Assembly: GCA_028554755.1 (NCBI GenBank)
Contig: JAPTOF010000002.1
Coordinates: 10,775,001-10,839,000 of the forward strand
DNA: 64,000 nt
Source: Cordia subcordata
Taxonomy: Eukaryota > Streptophyta > Magnoliopsida > Boraginales > Cordiaceae
Direction: 5' to 3'
Under the pieces are notes generated by a model. It made no database searches and was not told the DNA's origin. It worked only from the letters and a program-made list of their open reading frames with translations. Within the stretch, counting starts at the first letter, position 1. Each line of letters starts with the position of its first letter. Of this stretch, positions 38,572 to 48,794 are shown piece by piece. The translations under genes and the position numbers were made by a program.

Positions 38572-41303
38572 TTACATTAAAAATAAATTAAAGTAAAGGA
38601 TTAATTCATATACCTCATCTACGAAACAGATAAATTTGGAAATGAAACGATGAACTAGACGAAGTATATTCGTGTTGTGAGCTGAAAACCTGTCCAAAGA
38701 CGCTATGGGTGCCGTGTTGAGAAGTATGACCTTCGAAATGGCTAGACGAATGAATGCCAAGATAGTATTCTCTGAAACACTATTTCGTCTATTCGGGCAA
38801 GTGTTTGATTGGTAACCTGGTAACCTATAATACATTAACATTTAACACAGTTAATAATGCTTTACTCTTAATACGTTCAAAATGTATTCATAAATGAAAC
38901 ATACCCGCAAATCGAACTATGTTTCGATCTTCGTCTTTTTTAGGATTTCCCATCCCCTTTGGCCTCACTTTCAACAGATTTGCTATGTTGAACATTGTAG
39001 TAGCACTTGATCCTTTACCTCCCTCGTTATTCAACTCCATCGACTAGAATTCTTTAGCAAGTGCCATGAGCTTTATTATCCCGTTCTTCACCTCCCCGTA
39101 ACCCCAACTAGTTTTCTTGCCATAGAACATCAATTGATTGGACAAGGACGTCAGTTCCCTATGTCGTGCAACCGTGACTTCACTAGTTAAGTAGTCGAAC
39201 AAATTCTTGTTGCATATTTATTGTCTAATATTTGCTGTCCAACGTTGATTGATGCAAGAGGATGGAAATTCATCACATCTTTCACACTTTGACACATATA
39301 TCATCTGGGAGCATGGTATTCCATTGGACTTGAACATTAAACAGTCACATGCCATTTTGAAATCTTCTCGACTAAGCATAACTTGCAAAAAAGTGCTATC
39401 ATTCTACTTACCTGCTAAAATATATCTTACAATCCCACTACCATTATCAATTACTGGGACACGCCACAACAAATCCTATAATTTAATTTGCTCCTTCACC
39501 TAAAAAAAAACTCCCCTTGTTTAAATCATGGAAGCGTGCCTCTCCAACTCTCGCAATTCGGTGCTCATCACAGTTGATATATGGTTCATCTTCACCTTCT
39601 TGGCAATAGTTTTCACTCTTACACGGTCAATCCCTCAGTGGTAGTCCCTGATAAACTCAATTAGTTTCCTATCATAGCCTAAATATTTGTTCATAAATGC
39701 GTTCATTCCCTTGCAACGCTGTGTACTTTTCATCCACCCGTAAAATTGACTCTGAAGGTATGCCTCAACCTACATATGTCTCTTTTGATAGATATCATGG
39801 ATCCACCTATTATTTTCAAGCCTATATCGGGCTACTATATGCCGTCACGAGCGCTCAAATTCCTCAATAGAACAATTGACTATCATGTAGTGATTGAAAA
39901 CCCCATTGAAGTACTTGATCTTTACGTTGGTGCAAGTGTTGCTCTGAAGGTGGCATTTGCATAACCTATGACAAGCATTTGATAACACAGTTTCAATTGT
40001 CACATGCATAGACTTGTCGCCGTTAGTTACTACTAACACAGGTCTCTTGTTGTTCATTTCATCAAGAAAAGTGTTTAACACTTATACCTAAGATTTAATT
40101 CTCTCGTTTTAAACAATAGCAGCGTCAAATATACGTGTTTTGATGGTTGTTTGATCCGGCCAGAATAATGAGTAGAAATTTATATAAGTTGGTCTTGTAT
40201 GTAGCATCAAACATTCATCACCAAAAACTTGTTCCTTGATTGACCATTAGCCCAAAATAATTTGTCTAACTGATTTTTTTGTCAATTGTGTACTTGTAAT
40301 AAAACCCAGGGTCATAGTCTACTTTCCCTTGCAAATAGCCCAGCGCAATATTTGTATCACCCTTCAAAATTTCTTCATGCTTATCACGACTCACAACATT
40401 ATACAAGTCTTTCCTTGTAAATCCAGTGCCGTCATACCTACCGGCCTCATTTGTGAACAGATCCATTATTGACTAGTGCAAATTCCAAAACAACGCATGG
40501 CATGAAGTTGATTCTTATGAGCCTTATCGATATGTCGGTGGGAACGAAGTAGTGGGACAGTATATGCAGGGATTGACGGATGATTATGTTGCTACACAAA
40601 AGTCGTAACTATATAACAACTTGTGTTGTAGTCATATTTGATCCGAAGTTTGGCCTTGCAATCACACCTCATCAAAGGCCTATGCTTGTGTCTTCTATTT
40701 TTCATCTCTAAGTATTCCTTTCCTACGTGAGCCAACATATTCAAGGACTTTATTAGCTCTCTCTTTGAGAGCAGGTTAGAGGCAAAGAAAGAAGATAATA
40801 AAGCCTTGGCCTATGTGCACATACCTATTTGTATTGCTAGAATTATATTTACTGATATACAATTGACTAAAAAGGATGTATGGTCGGGCAGGACAGCGAC
40901 AATCATTCCGACTTGGTAAATGTTGTCGCGGCACATGTAGTAGGACAGAGGATTTCTCGCAACAACGCCGTGCTAATCATTTTTTTACGTTACACTTACG
41001 AATACAAACCCATGGATACAAATATACATGTTGTAAAAATTATATGCTTCTTCTTTTGATTCAAATGTTTGATTTGGGACATCTTCTTCGCTCAAATTTT
41101 GCATTTCTCGAATCTCATTCTCAATGTTAGCTGCATACTCTATAACATTTTTCTCCAACGTTATTCTCTATATCATTTTCACCAACATTATCCTCGATAT
41201 CATTTTCACTTTCACCAACATTATCCTCGATATCATCTTCACCAAAATTCTCTATTTCTTCTCCACTTTCTTCATTTATCAGCACGTTGATATCAATGTT
41301 CAT
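38572..41303 (-). pseudogene. FAR1/FHY3-related (MULE-derived) gene, degenerate
   Basis: Minus-strand segments in coding order: an acidic N-terminus from the Met at 41303 (FGEDDIEDNVGESENDIEDN) with tandem DIEDNVGE repeats; 40466-40266 with GFTRKDLYNVV and LGYLQGKVDYDPGFYYKY; 40081-39845 with transposase-core text FLDEMNNKRPVLVVTNGDKS and ACHRLCKCHLQ; near 39360 a SWIM finger ACDCLMFKSNGIPCSQM, where the expected C-x-H is C-x-Q; after a possible intron (donor near 38911, acceptor near 38842) a knuckle-like GYQSNTCPNR. Stops and frameshifts separate the pieces. FAR1-type proteins are transcription factors or MULE transposases; which origin applies is unclear, and no TIRs were found. Confidence 0.7.
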
Positions 41304-42154
41304 TTTTTCGCATAAAACCTATAATACCAAAATAAATAGAATATGTTCAATGCAAAAAAATTTACAAATAACATGCAAAAAATTAAAATGATATGGCAAC
41401 TTTTAATTTGTAGCATAATAACTACCATTATCCTTTTTCCCCCCAAATAGTGTGTAATATTTTATCTCACATATTTTTGGATTGCAATAATACTATTCTT
41501 TTAATTTTTAAATTAAATATACTCTTGTTTCTAAAATTTTTCATTCTACTATTTTTCTTGTTCTATGAACCATCAATATCTTTTTTTGGCCTTATTTTAC
41601 TATTCTTATTACTAAAATTCCTCTTTCTAACAACCATCAATTAAAGTTTAATAACTATTAATTAAGTCCAACATTCCATCCTAAAACTATTCACTTAAAC
41701 TATATATAATGAATATCATATAAGATAATAAAAAAACATAATTAAGTTTTTGCACATACACTCAAGATTTTCACTTTTTCTTCACCAAAATTTGAGAGTT
41801 GTAATGCCTTTCTCTTTAATTGTTTTCTTAATTATTTGTCAAATTTTATTTAACAATTTGCCTTACAAATACAATTTGTAGTGTAAAATATCAACTATAA
41901 ATGATGTTTTGGATCGCATCCTTCCCTCCAAGCTAATGTGCTTGCATTATATCAAAAAGATTTGCTTTTAGGACTGATTTGATCCATGCATGGGAAAAAG
42001 GTGACAAGAGCTTGTTTGACATGATGTTCTGCATTGATAATTGCATAATAGCGGCTGGCAACTTGGCTGGAAGCAGAGGGGCAATGTCATCCGGCCCTCA
42101 GGGTCACAATGCAATAAGCAAAACATTAAATTCTTCCATCGGCAGATCTTCTAC
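41304..42154. other. Intergenic
   Basis: AT-rich sequence upstream of the FAR1-like pseudogene; nothing recognised. Confidence 0.4.
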
Positions 42155-42940
42155 GGGTTATTTTTATTTTTAACCTTATTTTTTTAAATGCTTCTAAAAT
42201 TAACCCAATTTTTAAAAGGTTTGCAGAAATAGACTTTTCGAACTTTCGAAATTGGAAATCGAACTCCGAAAATTCGAATTCGAACTTCAAAAGTTCGATT
42301 ATGCCCTGTTAACAAAAAAAGATAATTTCAGGAAAAAAAAATATGATTTCGAACAAAAAAATTTCGATTTCAAACTTTGAAAGTTCAATTTTGAACTTTC
42401 AAAGTTCGAAACCTTATAAGTACGTAGTTCTTTAAAACATGTGTTAGGATTATAGTTCAAATCAAATATATATTCTCTTTTATCAAGGCATTCTTCACAA
42501 ATTTTGTGAATATATTTACTTTTACAAGAATTATGTATAATTTTTTCACACGGTTTACGTGTAAGGCAATTTCTACAAGGTACAATCATACATCTATATA
42601 TGTTAGCTAAAATATTTTAAAGTTCAGAAATGTTTAAGAAAATATTATTTAAAATATTGTCACAGACTTGTCTTAGATTTGAATTAGGATTTCTCATTTG
42701 ATTTCTAACACAACTTTGGAACTTGGATGGTTCTATTGCGAACTTCGAAAGTTCGAAATTGTATTTTTTGTTCGAAATTGTCTTCTTTTTTTTTTGAACG
42801 GGGGCAAAAAACATAATCGAACTTTTGAAGTTTGAATTCGAATTTCGAACGTTTGAAAAGTCTATTTTTGCAACCCCTTTAAAAATTGGGTTAATTTTGA
42901 AAGCCTTTTAAAAAAATAAGGTTAAAAATAAAAATTATTC
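42155..42940. mobile_element. Non-autonomous MULE-type element with long TIRs and 10-bp TSD
   Basis: 786 bp flanked by GATCTTCTAC (42145-42154 and 42941-42950). The outer about 140 bases are inverted repeats: TTATTTTTATTTTTAACC ... ACCCAATTTTTAAAAGG on the left matches the inverse complement of the right end. TSD length and TIR length fit the Mutator group. TTCGAA-centred palindromes (GAACTTTCGAAAGTTC type) recur beside both TIRs. The interior holds a Cys-rich minus frame, listed separately. Confidence 0.8.
42299..42589 (-). CDS. Cys-rich small ORF inside the MULE at 42155
   Basis: 96 codons starting MIVPCRNCLTRKPCEKI, then SCKSKYIHKICEECLDK. Cysteine and histidine spacing (CX2C ... C ... 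C ... HX2C X2 C) suggests a small zinc-binding fold. The C-terminal third is translated TIR and palindrome sequence, so only the first about 55 residues can be a captured fragment. I do not recognise the family. A second minus frame (42814-42617) upstream may be another piece of the same captured sequence. Whether it is expressed is unknown. Confidence 0.25.
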   Translation of the reverse strand: MIVPCRNCLTRKPCEKIIHNSCKSKYIHKICEECLDKREYIFDLNYNPNTCFKELRTYKVSNFESSKLNFQSLKSKFFCSKSYFFFLKLSFFVNRA

Positions 42941-42950
42941 GATCTTCTAC

Positions 42951-43551
42951 ACCCTGGGCCACGTGTCACAATTTGGCTGGGACGCTTTGAACGTCCCAGA
43001 AGTATAGTAGGATTTTCCTTAAAAGGAAAACCCATAAGTAAGCATGTTCAATGTCAAATTGTGATTTACCGCTCCCACTCATGTGAGAAGGGTCACTTCT
43101 ATCTGGCATTTCCTCGTTATTGAGAGAAAAAAAGAAAACAAAATTTTAATTTTGACGGTTTCTCATTTCATTATAAGTGCTCTTTTGTTATGCAAGGTAA
43201 ACCAATTAAAATTCAGACAAACCTTATCGAACCAGGAGTTATTTTGATGTGATTATATAACTCGGCTTGTTAAAAATCATCTCCTTAGCTTATTAATTGT
43301 ACGCACATTAAATCTCGTCTAAGTATACATCAATACGCAATACTGTTGCTTTCTCAATTTCGTACCTTTTCACTAGATATCGTACCAAAAAAAAAAAAAT
43401 CCTTGCATTATGGCAATAATTAACTGCCAAGAAGATGCTTTGATCAATAATTAACAAGCATATAAAGTGATCCTTGTCAAGCTAGTAATAACACCCTCAC
43501 TTGAGACTTATGACTCGAGCTCGAACAATTAAACCACTATTATTATTATTA
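42951..43551. other. Intergenic
   Basis: Sequence between the MULE and the Dof pseudogene; a (TTA)n run at 43539-43556 precedes the gene end. Nothing else recognised. Confidence 0.4.
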
Positions 43552-44297
43552 TTATTTTTTCATTTCACAACCCGAAATATTCAATGTTCTATCCAACTGT
43601 CGCAGACTACGATTGATGACATCTTCATATAAATATAAATATATCATCATCGACGGAAAAAGAGCCAAAATCATCCAATTGCAGCATGGGTTGCCATGCA
43701 AAATTGACAGGGGCACTTGTGACATCTGACAATAAAACGTTCTGTGCTGTTTCATGGTCACCTAATATAGAATGCAATTCAATAAGATCTTGAGCATTTA
43801 CAGAAAACCCTTCATCCATCTGGAGTGTATCCATTGAATCAGATGGATTTTTGCGTTCAAAAACGGATTCTTGATCATTAACAACCTCCTCTTTATTACC
43901 TGAATCTTGATCATGACTACTGAAGAACTTAGCAAAAACTGCAGCTAGATCAATTTCAGCTCCAGCAGTACTAGTTGCAGTAGGATCTTGACGTGCATCA
44001 TGAGTAACATTTGTAGCTGATGATGATGACTTAGCTCGCCGGCGGCTCTTCCGGCAACCGCCACCGACGGGCACGTTCCTCAGCGATCCACCTTTCGTCC
44101 AGTACCTCCTGCAGGCTTTACAGAAGTACCTTGGCTGGGACAAGCTGTAGTTGTTTTAGTAGCAAAATTTTGTGTTTGAAGAGGCACACCTTGGGCAAGT
44201 ATTTGGTGCTAATTCAATATTAGCCTTCACCAATGGCCTTGAATCTTGATAGGCACTTTAGAATTGGATTATGTTCATCAATATTAGATGAGAACAT
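43552..44297 (-). pseudogene. Dof zinc-finger transcription factor, disrupted
   Basis: The Dof domain is clear: CPRCASSNTKFCY, then a stop, then [20 protein letters not shown] and [17 protein letters not shown]. The stop is TAA at 44156-44158 at the second Tyr of the invariant CYYNNYS. An N-terminal frameshift separates the Met at 44297 (MFSSNIDEHNPILK) from the RPLVKANIELAPNT segment. Towards the C-terminus [19 protein letters not shown], typical of the DOF3.5-like group, is present, but the frame then ends at 43625 and a better-matching tail continues in another frame to 43552. Dof proteins are plant nuclear activators or repressors binding AAAG sites. Either a recent pseudogene or clustered sequencing errors; three lesions favour the former. 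The 43625-44143 frame alone lacks half of the zinc finger. Confidence 0.75.
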
Positions 44298-45619
44298 GTT
44301 GCTATTAGTGGTGTAGGATGTGGTGAGGTTGAATAATTATATTGAAATAGGAGGGTTTTTATATATCTTGGATGTGGGATATATGAAGTGCAGTATAGCT
44401 AATAATTATAGTGTGTGTGGTGTAGAATGGTCAGGGACAGACCCAGATGTAATATTTGGGGGACTAAATATTAATAATTATGAAATTTAAAAAGTGTAAA
44501 AAAAAAAAGAGAGAGAGAGGGAGAAGGCACGAAGTGAAACATCTTTCTGGATGATTGTGTAAAGTGTCAGACTTTATCTAGTTAAAACAAAAAAAGCAAA
44601 AGAAAAAATAAATGGGAGAGCGAGAGAGAAAGCAGACATCAGGGATGCTTCAAGGGTAATGAATGGAACCAAAGAACAAGAGCTTCTGTTCCCCATCAAT
44701 GATTAGCGCTCTTCCATCATACCTCACATTTCCTCTATTTTGACTTTTGTGAAATAAAAAGGAAAAAAATAGAATACAAAAGGTTAATTGTAATTTATAA
44801 AGATATCAATTTTTTAAAAATAAAATAAATTACCTTTGTTAAATTAAATTTTCTTTTTTTGTGGAGTATTAAATTAAATTAAGTTTCCTATCTAAACAAA
44901 GTTACCATTTACATATTTTTCCCCTCAAAATTTTAGGGGGGACAATACAAGTCATTAATTTATAATCAAAACTTATTTGATAGCACAAAAGGTCAAAAAG
45001 AAAACTTGGGGGGAGGGAGGGCCAGGGCCAATCCCAGCAATTGAATAGTATCACAAAACAAAAAAGGGTATGTTGCTGCCATTTTGAAAGGATTAAGAAG
45101 CACCGAAGTAATGTCTAAACCCAATGATTTAAAACAAAGATAAAGGATCCCAGAACAAGGAAACGCCATTTTAATTGTCTCAATAACTGAATCAGATTGA
45201 AGAATCGAAATAGATTTGAAACGAGACAAACAAAAAGGGGTAAAGACCACTCAATAAATGAAAAATTGCCTAAAGATTTTCCTTTAAGCTATTTGATAGT
45301 TATCCAACTTGAGTTATGAGTACGAATGGTTAGTGAAAGTTAATGAATCGTTGAAAGACTAATCTTTTATGTAACCTTCTTACTTTTTATTTTTTCTGAA
45401 TTACTATATAGAAAGTATGGATCTCTTATATATCTTCCGCTGTCAATCCAATTAATAAAAGCCCTTAGTGAAATTAACAAACGAGAAATCTAGTAAGCGA
45501 GATCAAGAAGTTATTGAAAATGGTTTAATTTAGTTTGGGGGACAAGTAGAATCTCTTCATCACACGATTCGATGAAATATCTTGAAATTTATGAATCACT
45601 TCATAATATTATAAATTTT
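44298..45619. other. Upstream region of the Dof pseudogene and intergenic
   Basis: Includes a GA-rich microsatellite at 44505-44525 and A/T-rich sequence. The minus frame at 45250-44993 shows no domain and was not accepted. A motif like TTTTTATATATC at about 44355 might be a TATA region, but this is not certain. Confidence 0.35.
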
Positions 45620-46567
45620 AGGTGAATTACTCAACTTTCTCTTGTGATTTGATTAACATTAACAACTTTTTCTTGTGTTTTAAAAATTAGTTACTTGACC
45701 CCCTATGATTTCAACATTAGTGCACACGCCCCCCAAAAACTAATTGCCGTTAGTTTTTTAACGGATTTTAGTAAAATGTCATTTTTGCGCTTGTCTAATT
45801 AAATAAAAAAATCTATTTTACCTTCATTTAATTTTAAAAATAAAAATAAAAAATAAACTTTAAAAAAAGTCTTAAAAAATCCATTTTGCCTTTGACTTAT
45901 TAAATAAAATATCTATTTTACCTTTATTTTATTTAAAAATAAAAAATTAAATTAGAAAAAATACAAAAAAAAAATGGAAAACATGAGAGATGGGGGGTGG
46001 GGGCGACGGGGATGGGGCTAGCTGGGGTTGGGGGCAGCGAGGGTTGTGAGGGTGGTGGGGAGTGGGGCAACGGGGGTAGTGGAGGTGATGGGGAGTGGGA
46101 CAGAAGGGGTGGTGAGGGGTGGGGGTCACGGGGGTGGGGGCTGGTTGGGGGTGGGGGCAGCAGGGGTGACGGGGGTGGTGGGGGGTGGGGCTGGCTGGGC
46201 AGAGGGGCCTGGCTGGGCGTGGAGGTGGGGTGGCAGGGCTGGTGGGGGCTGGTGGGTTGGGGGTGGTTGGGGCTGGGCTAGGGTGGTAGGGGTTTTTGTC
46301 CTTTTTTTAATTTATTTGCTTTTTTTTATTTTTTAAACAAATTAAAGATAGAAAAGTTTATTTAATGTATTTATTATGAAAAAACAAAGCAAAATTGCAT
46401 AAGCCGTGCGTGCATGTCAAAACACGTTATTTTAGACGAAAAATTAACAGAGGGGATCTATGTGCACCATCATTAAAACTGCAGGGGGTGACTTAACTAA
46501 TTTCCTAATCACAAAGTATTATTGTGCATATTTATCAAATTACAAGGAGGAGTTGAGTAATTCACCT
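45620..46567. mobile_element. TIR transposon with 8-bp TSD and G-rich core
   Basis: The left end AGGTGAATTACTCAACT then TTCTCTTGTGATTTGAT matches the inverse complement of the right end AGGTGAATTACTCAACTCC then TCCTTGTAATTTGAT. The flanking 8-bp direct repeat is TAAATTTT (45612-45619 and 46568-46575), with a ninth base ambiguous. Further in, the inverted similarity returns (TTAGTTACTTGACCCCCT against TTAGTTAAGTCACCCCCT). Eight bases would suit hAT, nine MULE. No transposase. Confidence 0.75.
45991..46290. repeat. G-rich minisatellite within the TIR element
   Basis: About 300 bases of irregular GGGG-TGG-GGG(T/C) repeats on the plus strand (GTGGGGGCGACGGGGATGGG and variants), very different from the AT-rich surroundings. 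Many runs of three to six G are close enough for G-quadruplexes. The apparent glycine/valine-rich reading frames are repeat artefacts. Confidence 0.85.
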
Positions 46568-46589
46568 TAAATTTTAGTCATTGCAAAAA

Positions 46590-47091
46590 AGTTTAAAATA
46601 GAGGCCGCTTTTGGCAACAGTCGTTTAAAAATTGCCACCTATATATTCCACTAAACCACCGCTAACTATAGACTTAGATATCGTTTTTAGAAAACACCAG
46701 CATGTAGGTATAGATGGCAGTTTTTTTATGAACCATCCCCTATAAAGGTATATTTTATTTTTTTTAATAATAAAAAATGAATTTTGGTAGCAGTTTTATG
46801 AGAACAATTGCCTATAGTTTACATTTTATTGCTTTAAGTAATAAAAGATGCATTTAAGCGCAGATTTTCAGAAATTGCCGCCATGGGAAACCATAATGAT
46901 ACATTTTATTTTTTAAAAAATGAAAAATGCATATAAACAGTGATTTTAAGAAAATCGCCACCTATAGTCATACATTTTATTTTTATAAATAATAAAAGAA
47001 TGTATAGACAGCAGTTTTAGGTTACAGGCGATGATTTTTTTTTTTTTTTATATATATAGGCAATAGTTTGTATAATATATAGATATAATAT
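46590..47091. repeat. Degenerate about 85-95 bp tandem array with internal inverted motifs
   Basis: Four or so units of the form GGCAGTTTT ... AGAAAATCGCCACCTATAGT ... CATACATTTTATTTTT ... AATAATAAAAAATG. The alternating GCAGTTTT and AAAATCGCC words can pair with each other. This resembles subterminal repeat regions of CACTA-type elements. It runs up to the left LTR of the Sirevirus at 47092, with AATAT just before the junction. Confidence 0.5.
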
Positions 47092-48380
47092 TGTTGGTGC
47101 AAATATCTTAAGAGGGGGGGGTGAATCAATATGTTAATACTAATTTTCGTTTTTTAAAATTTTCAGAAAATTTACAACTTCTAACAAGCAATATATCAAA
47201 CACAAGATAAGCAAGGTAAGAACAAAAAAAATAGAGATGCAAGGAGAAGAGAGACAAACGATTTTAAGGTGGTTCGGCCAAGCCTACGTCCACCGCCCAA
47301 GGAATCTCCCCTTAGGACTTCAAAGATCTCCACTAAAATGCTTCTTCAAAACTTAGTGAAGCACAAACCAAGTTCTTTACAACCTCTTTGAAGTCTTACT
47401 TCAAAGAACCCAAGAGATTCTCTCTATAGGATTTCCTTACACTTTACAAGCTTAAATGGATATATCTCACAATGATTAAAGCTCTCAAAGTGTGTATATA
47501 CTCAAGATTGAAAAGAGATTAAATCTGAAATCTTCCTCAAGAAGAGAAAGAACAAGCTCTTGAAAGCTCAAATATATTGCAAGAATGGCTCAAAGATGGA
47601 TTGAGTGATGATAAACACTTTTGCACACTTCAATTGATGTTTAGAAAGTGTATTTGAATGAGTATTTAAAGAGATTTTGGGGTTGGGGATTGGGTAGGTG
47701 AAGAAGGATGAAGATTTTCGGCCAGAACAGTAATAAACAGCTAGTGCATTTATTATAGCCCCCGTTCAGCCGGTCGACCGGCTTGGTCGTCCGGCTTGCC
47801 TTTCTCCTTCTCTGACTAGGCCGGACGCCTTAGTTGGTCGACCGGCTAGGGGGTCCGGCTTTTCCCTTCACCATTCTGTTTAGGCCGGGCGACCAGGTCC
47901 AGCCACTCTAGAATGTGAAGTAAAGCCAGATTTTGCAGAAAAACAAATTCAAGTGCATTTTCACAACTCCAAGTTATTTTGAATAACTATGTAAATGCAT
48001 GTTGTGAATAAAAACACCCCAAAAACTTATTTTATCTTAATGTGTGCATTCAAATACATTTGTGCATATGTTATTTTCAAAAGTGTAAGACTTGAAAATT
48101 TTTCCAATGACAAAGAAAAATATTTTGAGCCAAGTCCACACAATATCTAGGCATTTCACAAAAAGAGCTAGAAGAAAAACAAATCCGGTACCCCTTATGT
48201 CTTCTCTTCTCCTCTTTATGCCTTCTCATCTTTTCTCTTCTTCAAATAACCCTTTTGCACATCTTCATATCTTTCCAAGCTTCATATTGATGACATCTCA
48301 TTTTCACAAGAAGCTATTTAGTTAAATAATGCATATATATTTTTTCATCATCAAAATCAATAATGAATATTTAGCTAACA
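47092..48380 (-). repeat. 3' LTR of Sirevirus copy A
   Basis: 1289 bp, plus-strand start TGTTGGTGCAAATATC and end TATTTAGCTAACA. It contains the 16-bp palindrome AGCCGGTCGACCGGCT at 47768-47783. Confidence 0.9.
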
Positions 48381-48382
48381 AT

Positions 48383-48685
48383 CTCCCCCTTTTTGATGAT
48401 GACAATTTTTTAAGATTTGAGATAAAAATACTCCCCCTTAATATATGCATTTCTTTAAAAAGTGCCTTTTTGAGAAAATGCTTTGATTATCAAATTTAAA
48501 CTCTTTTGCAAGAACAAATACCATTTAAACTAATGTGAATAGATAACCATATATCATCAAAGCATAAATACCAATACCACATCATAACTTCATCATCCAT
48601 ATATCATCAAAGCATAAATACCATATATCACCAAAAAATGCATAAATACCACATCATAACTTAATTCTCCCCCTTTGGCATCATC
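48383..48685 (-). promoter_or_regulatory. Two polypurine tracts of Sirevirus copy A
   Basis: On the plus strand CTCCCCCTTTTTGATGATG directly beside the 3' LTR (from 48383) and CTCCCCCTTTGGCATCATC from 48667. The first primes plus-strand synthesis; the second is a near copy about 285 bases inward. ACTCCCCCTTA at 48430 is a weaker third. Confidence 0.65.
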
Positions 48686-48794
48686 AAAATCAATATAAAG
48701 GCAGGAAAAGAAATGTATAAAAGAGTTAATTTTGTAATCAAAGTTGAGAGCGTAAAGATCAACTAAAAATTATTTTTAAGTGGAAAGAGGAAAA

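Noticed and set aside
44993..45250. 85-codon minus frame (MVFTPFCLSRFKS)
   Set aside because: No recognisable domain and no gene structure around it.
45997..46336. Gly/Val/Trp-rich frames in two phases
   Set aside because: Artefact of the G-rich minisatellite; open in several frames because stop codons are rare in G-rich repeats.
48092..48325. 77-codon plus frame repeated at 56540-56773
   Set aside because: Both copies are in the Sirevirus LTRs on the antisense strand; conserved only because the LTRs are near identical.
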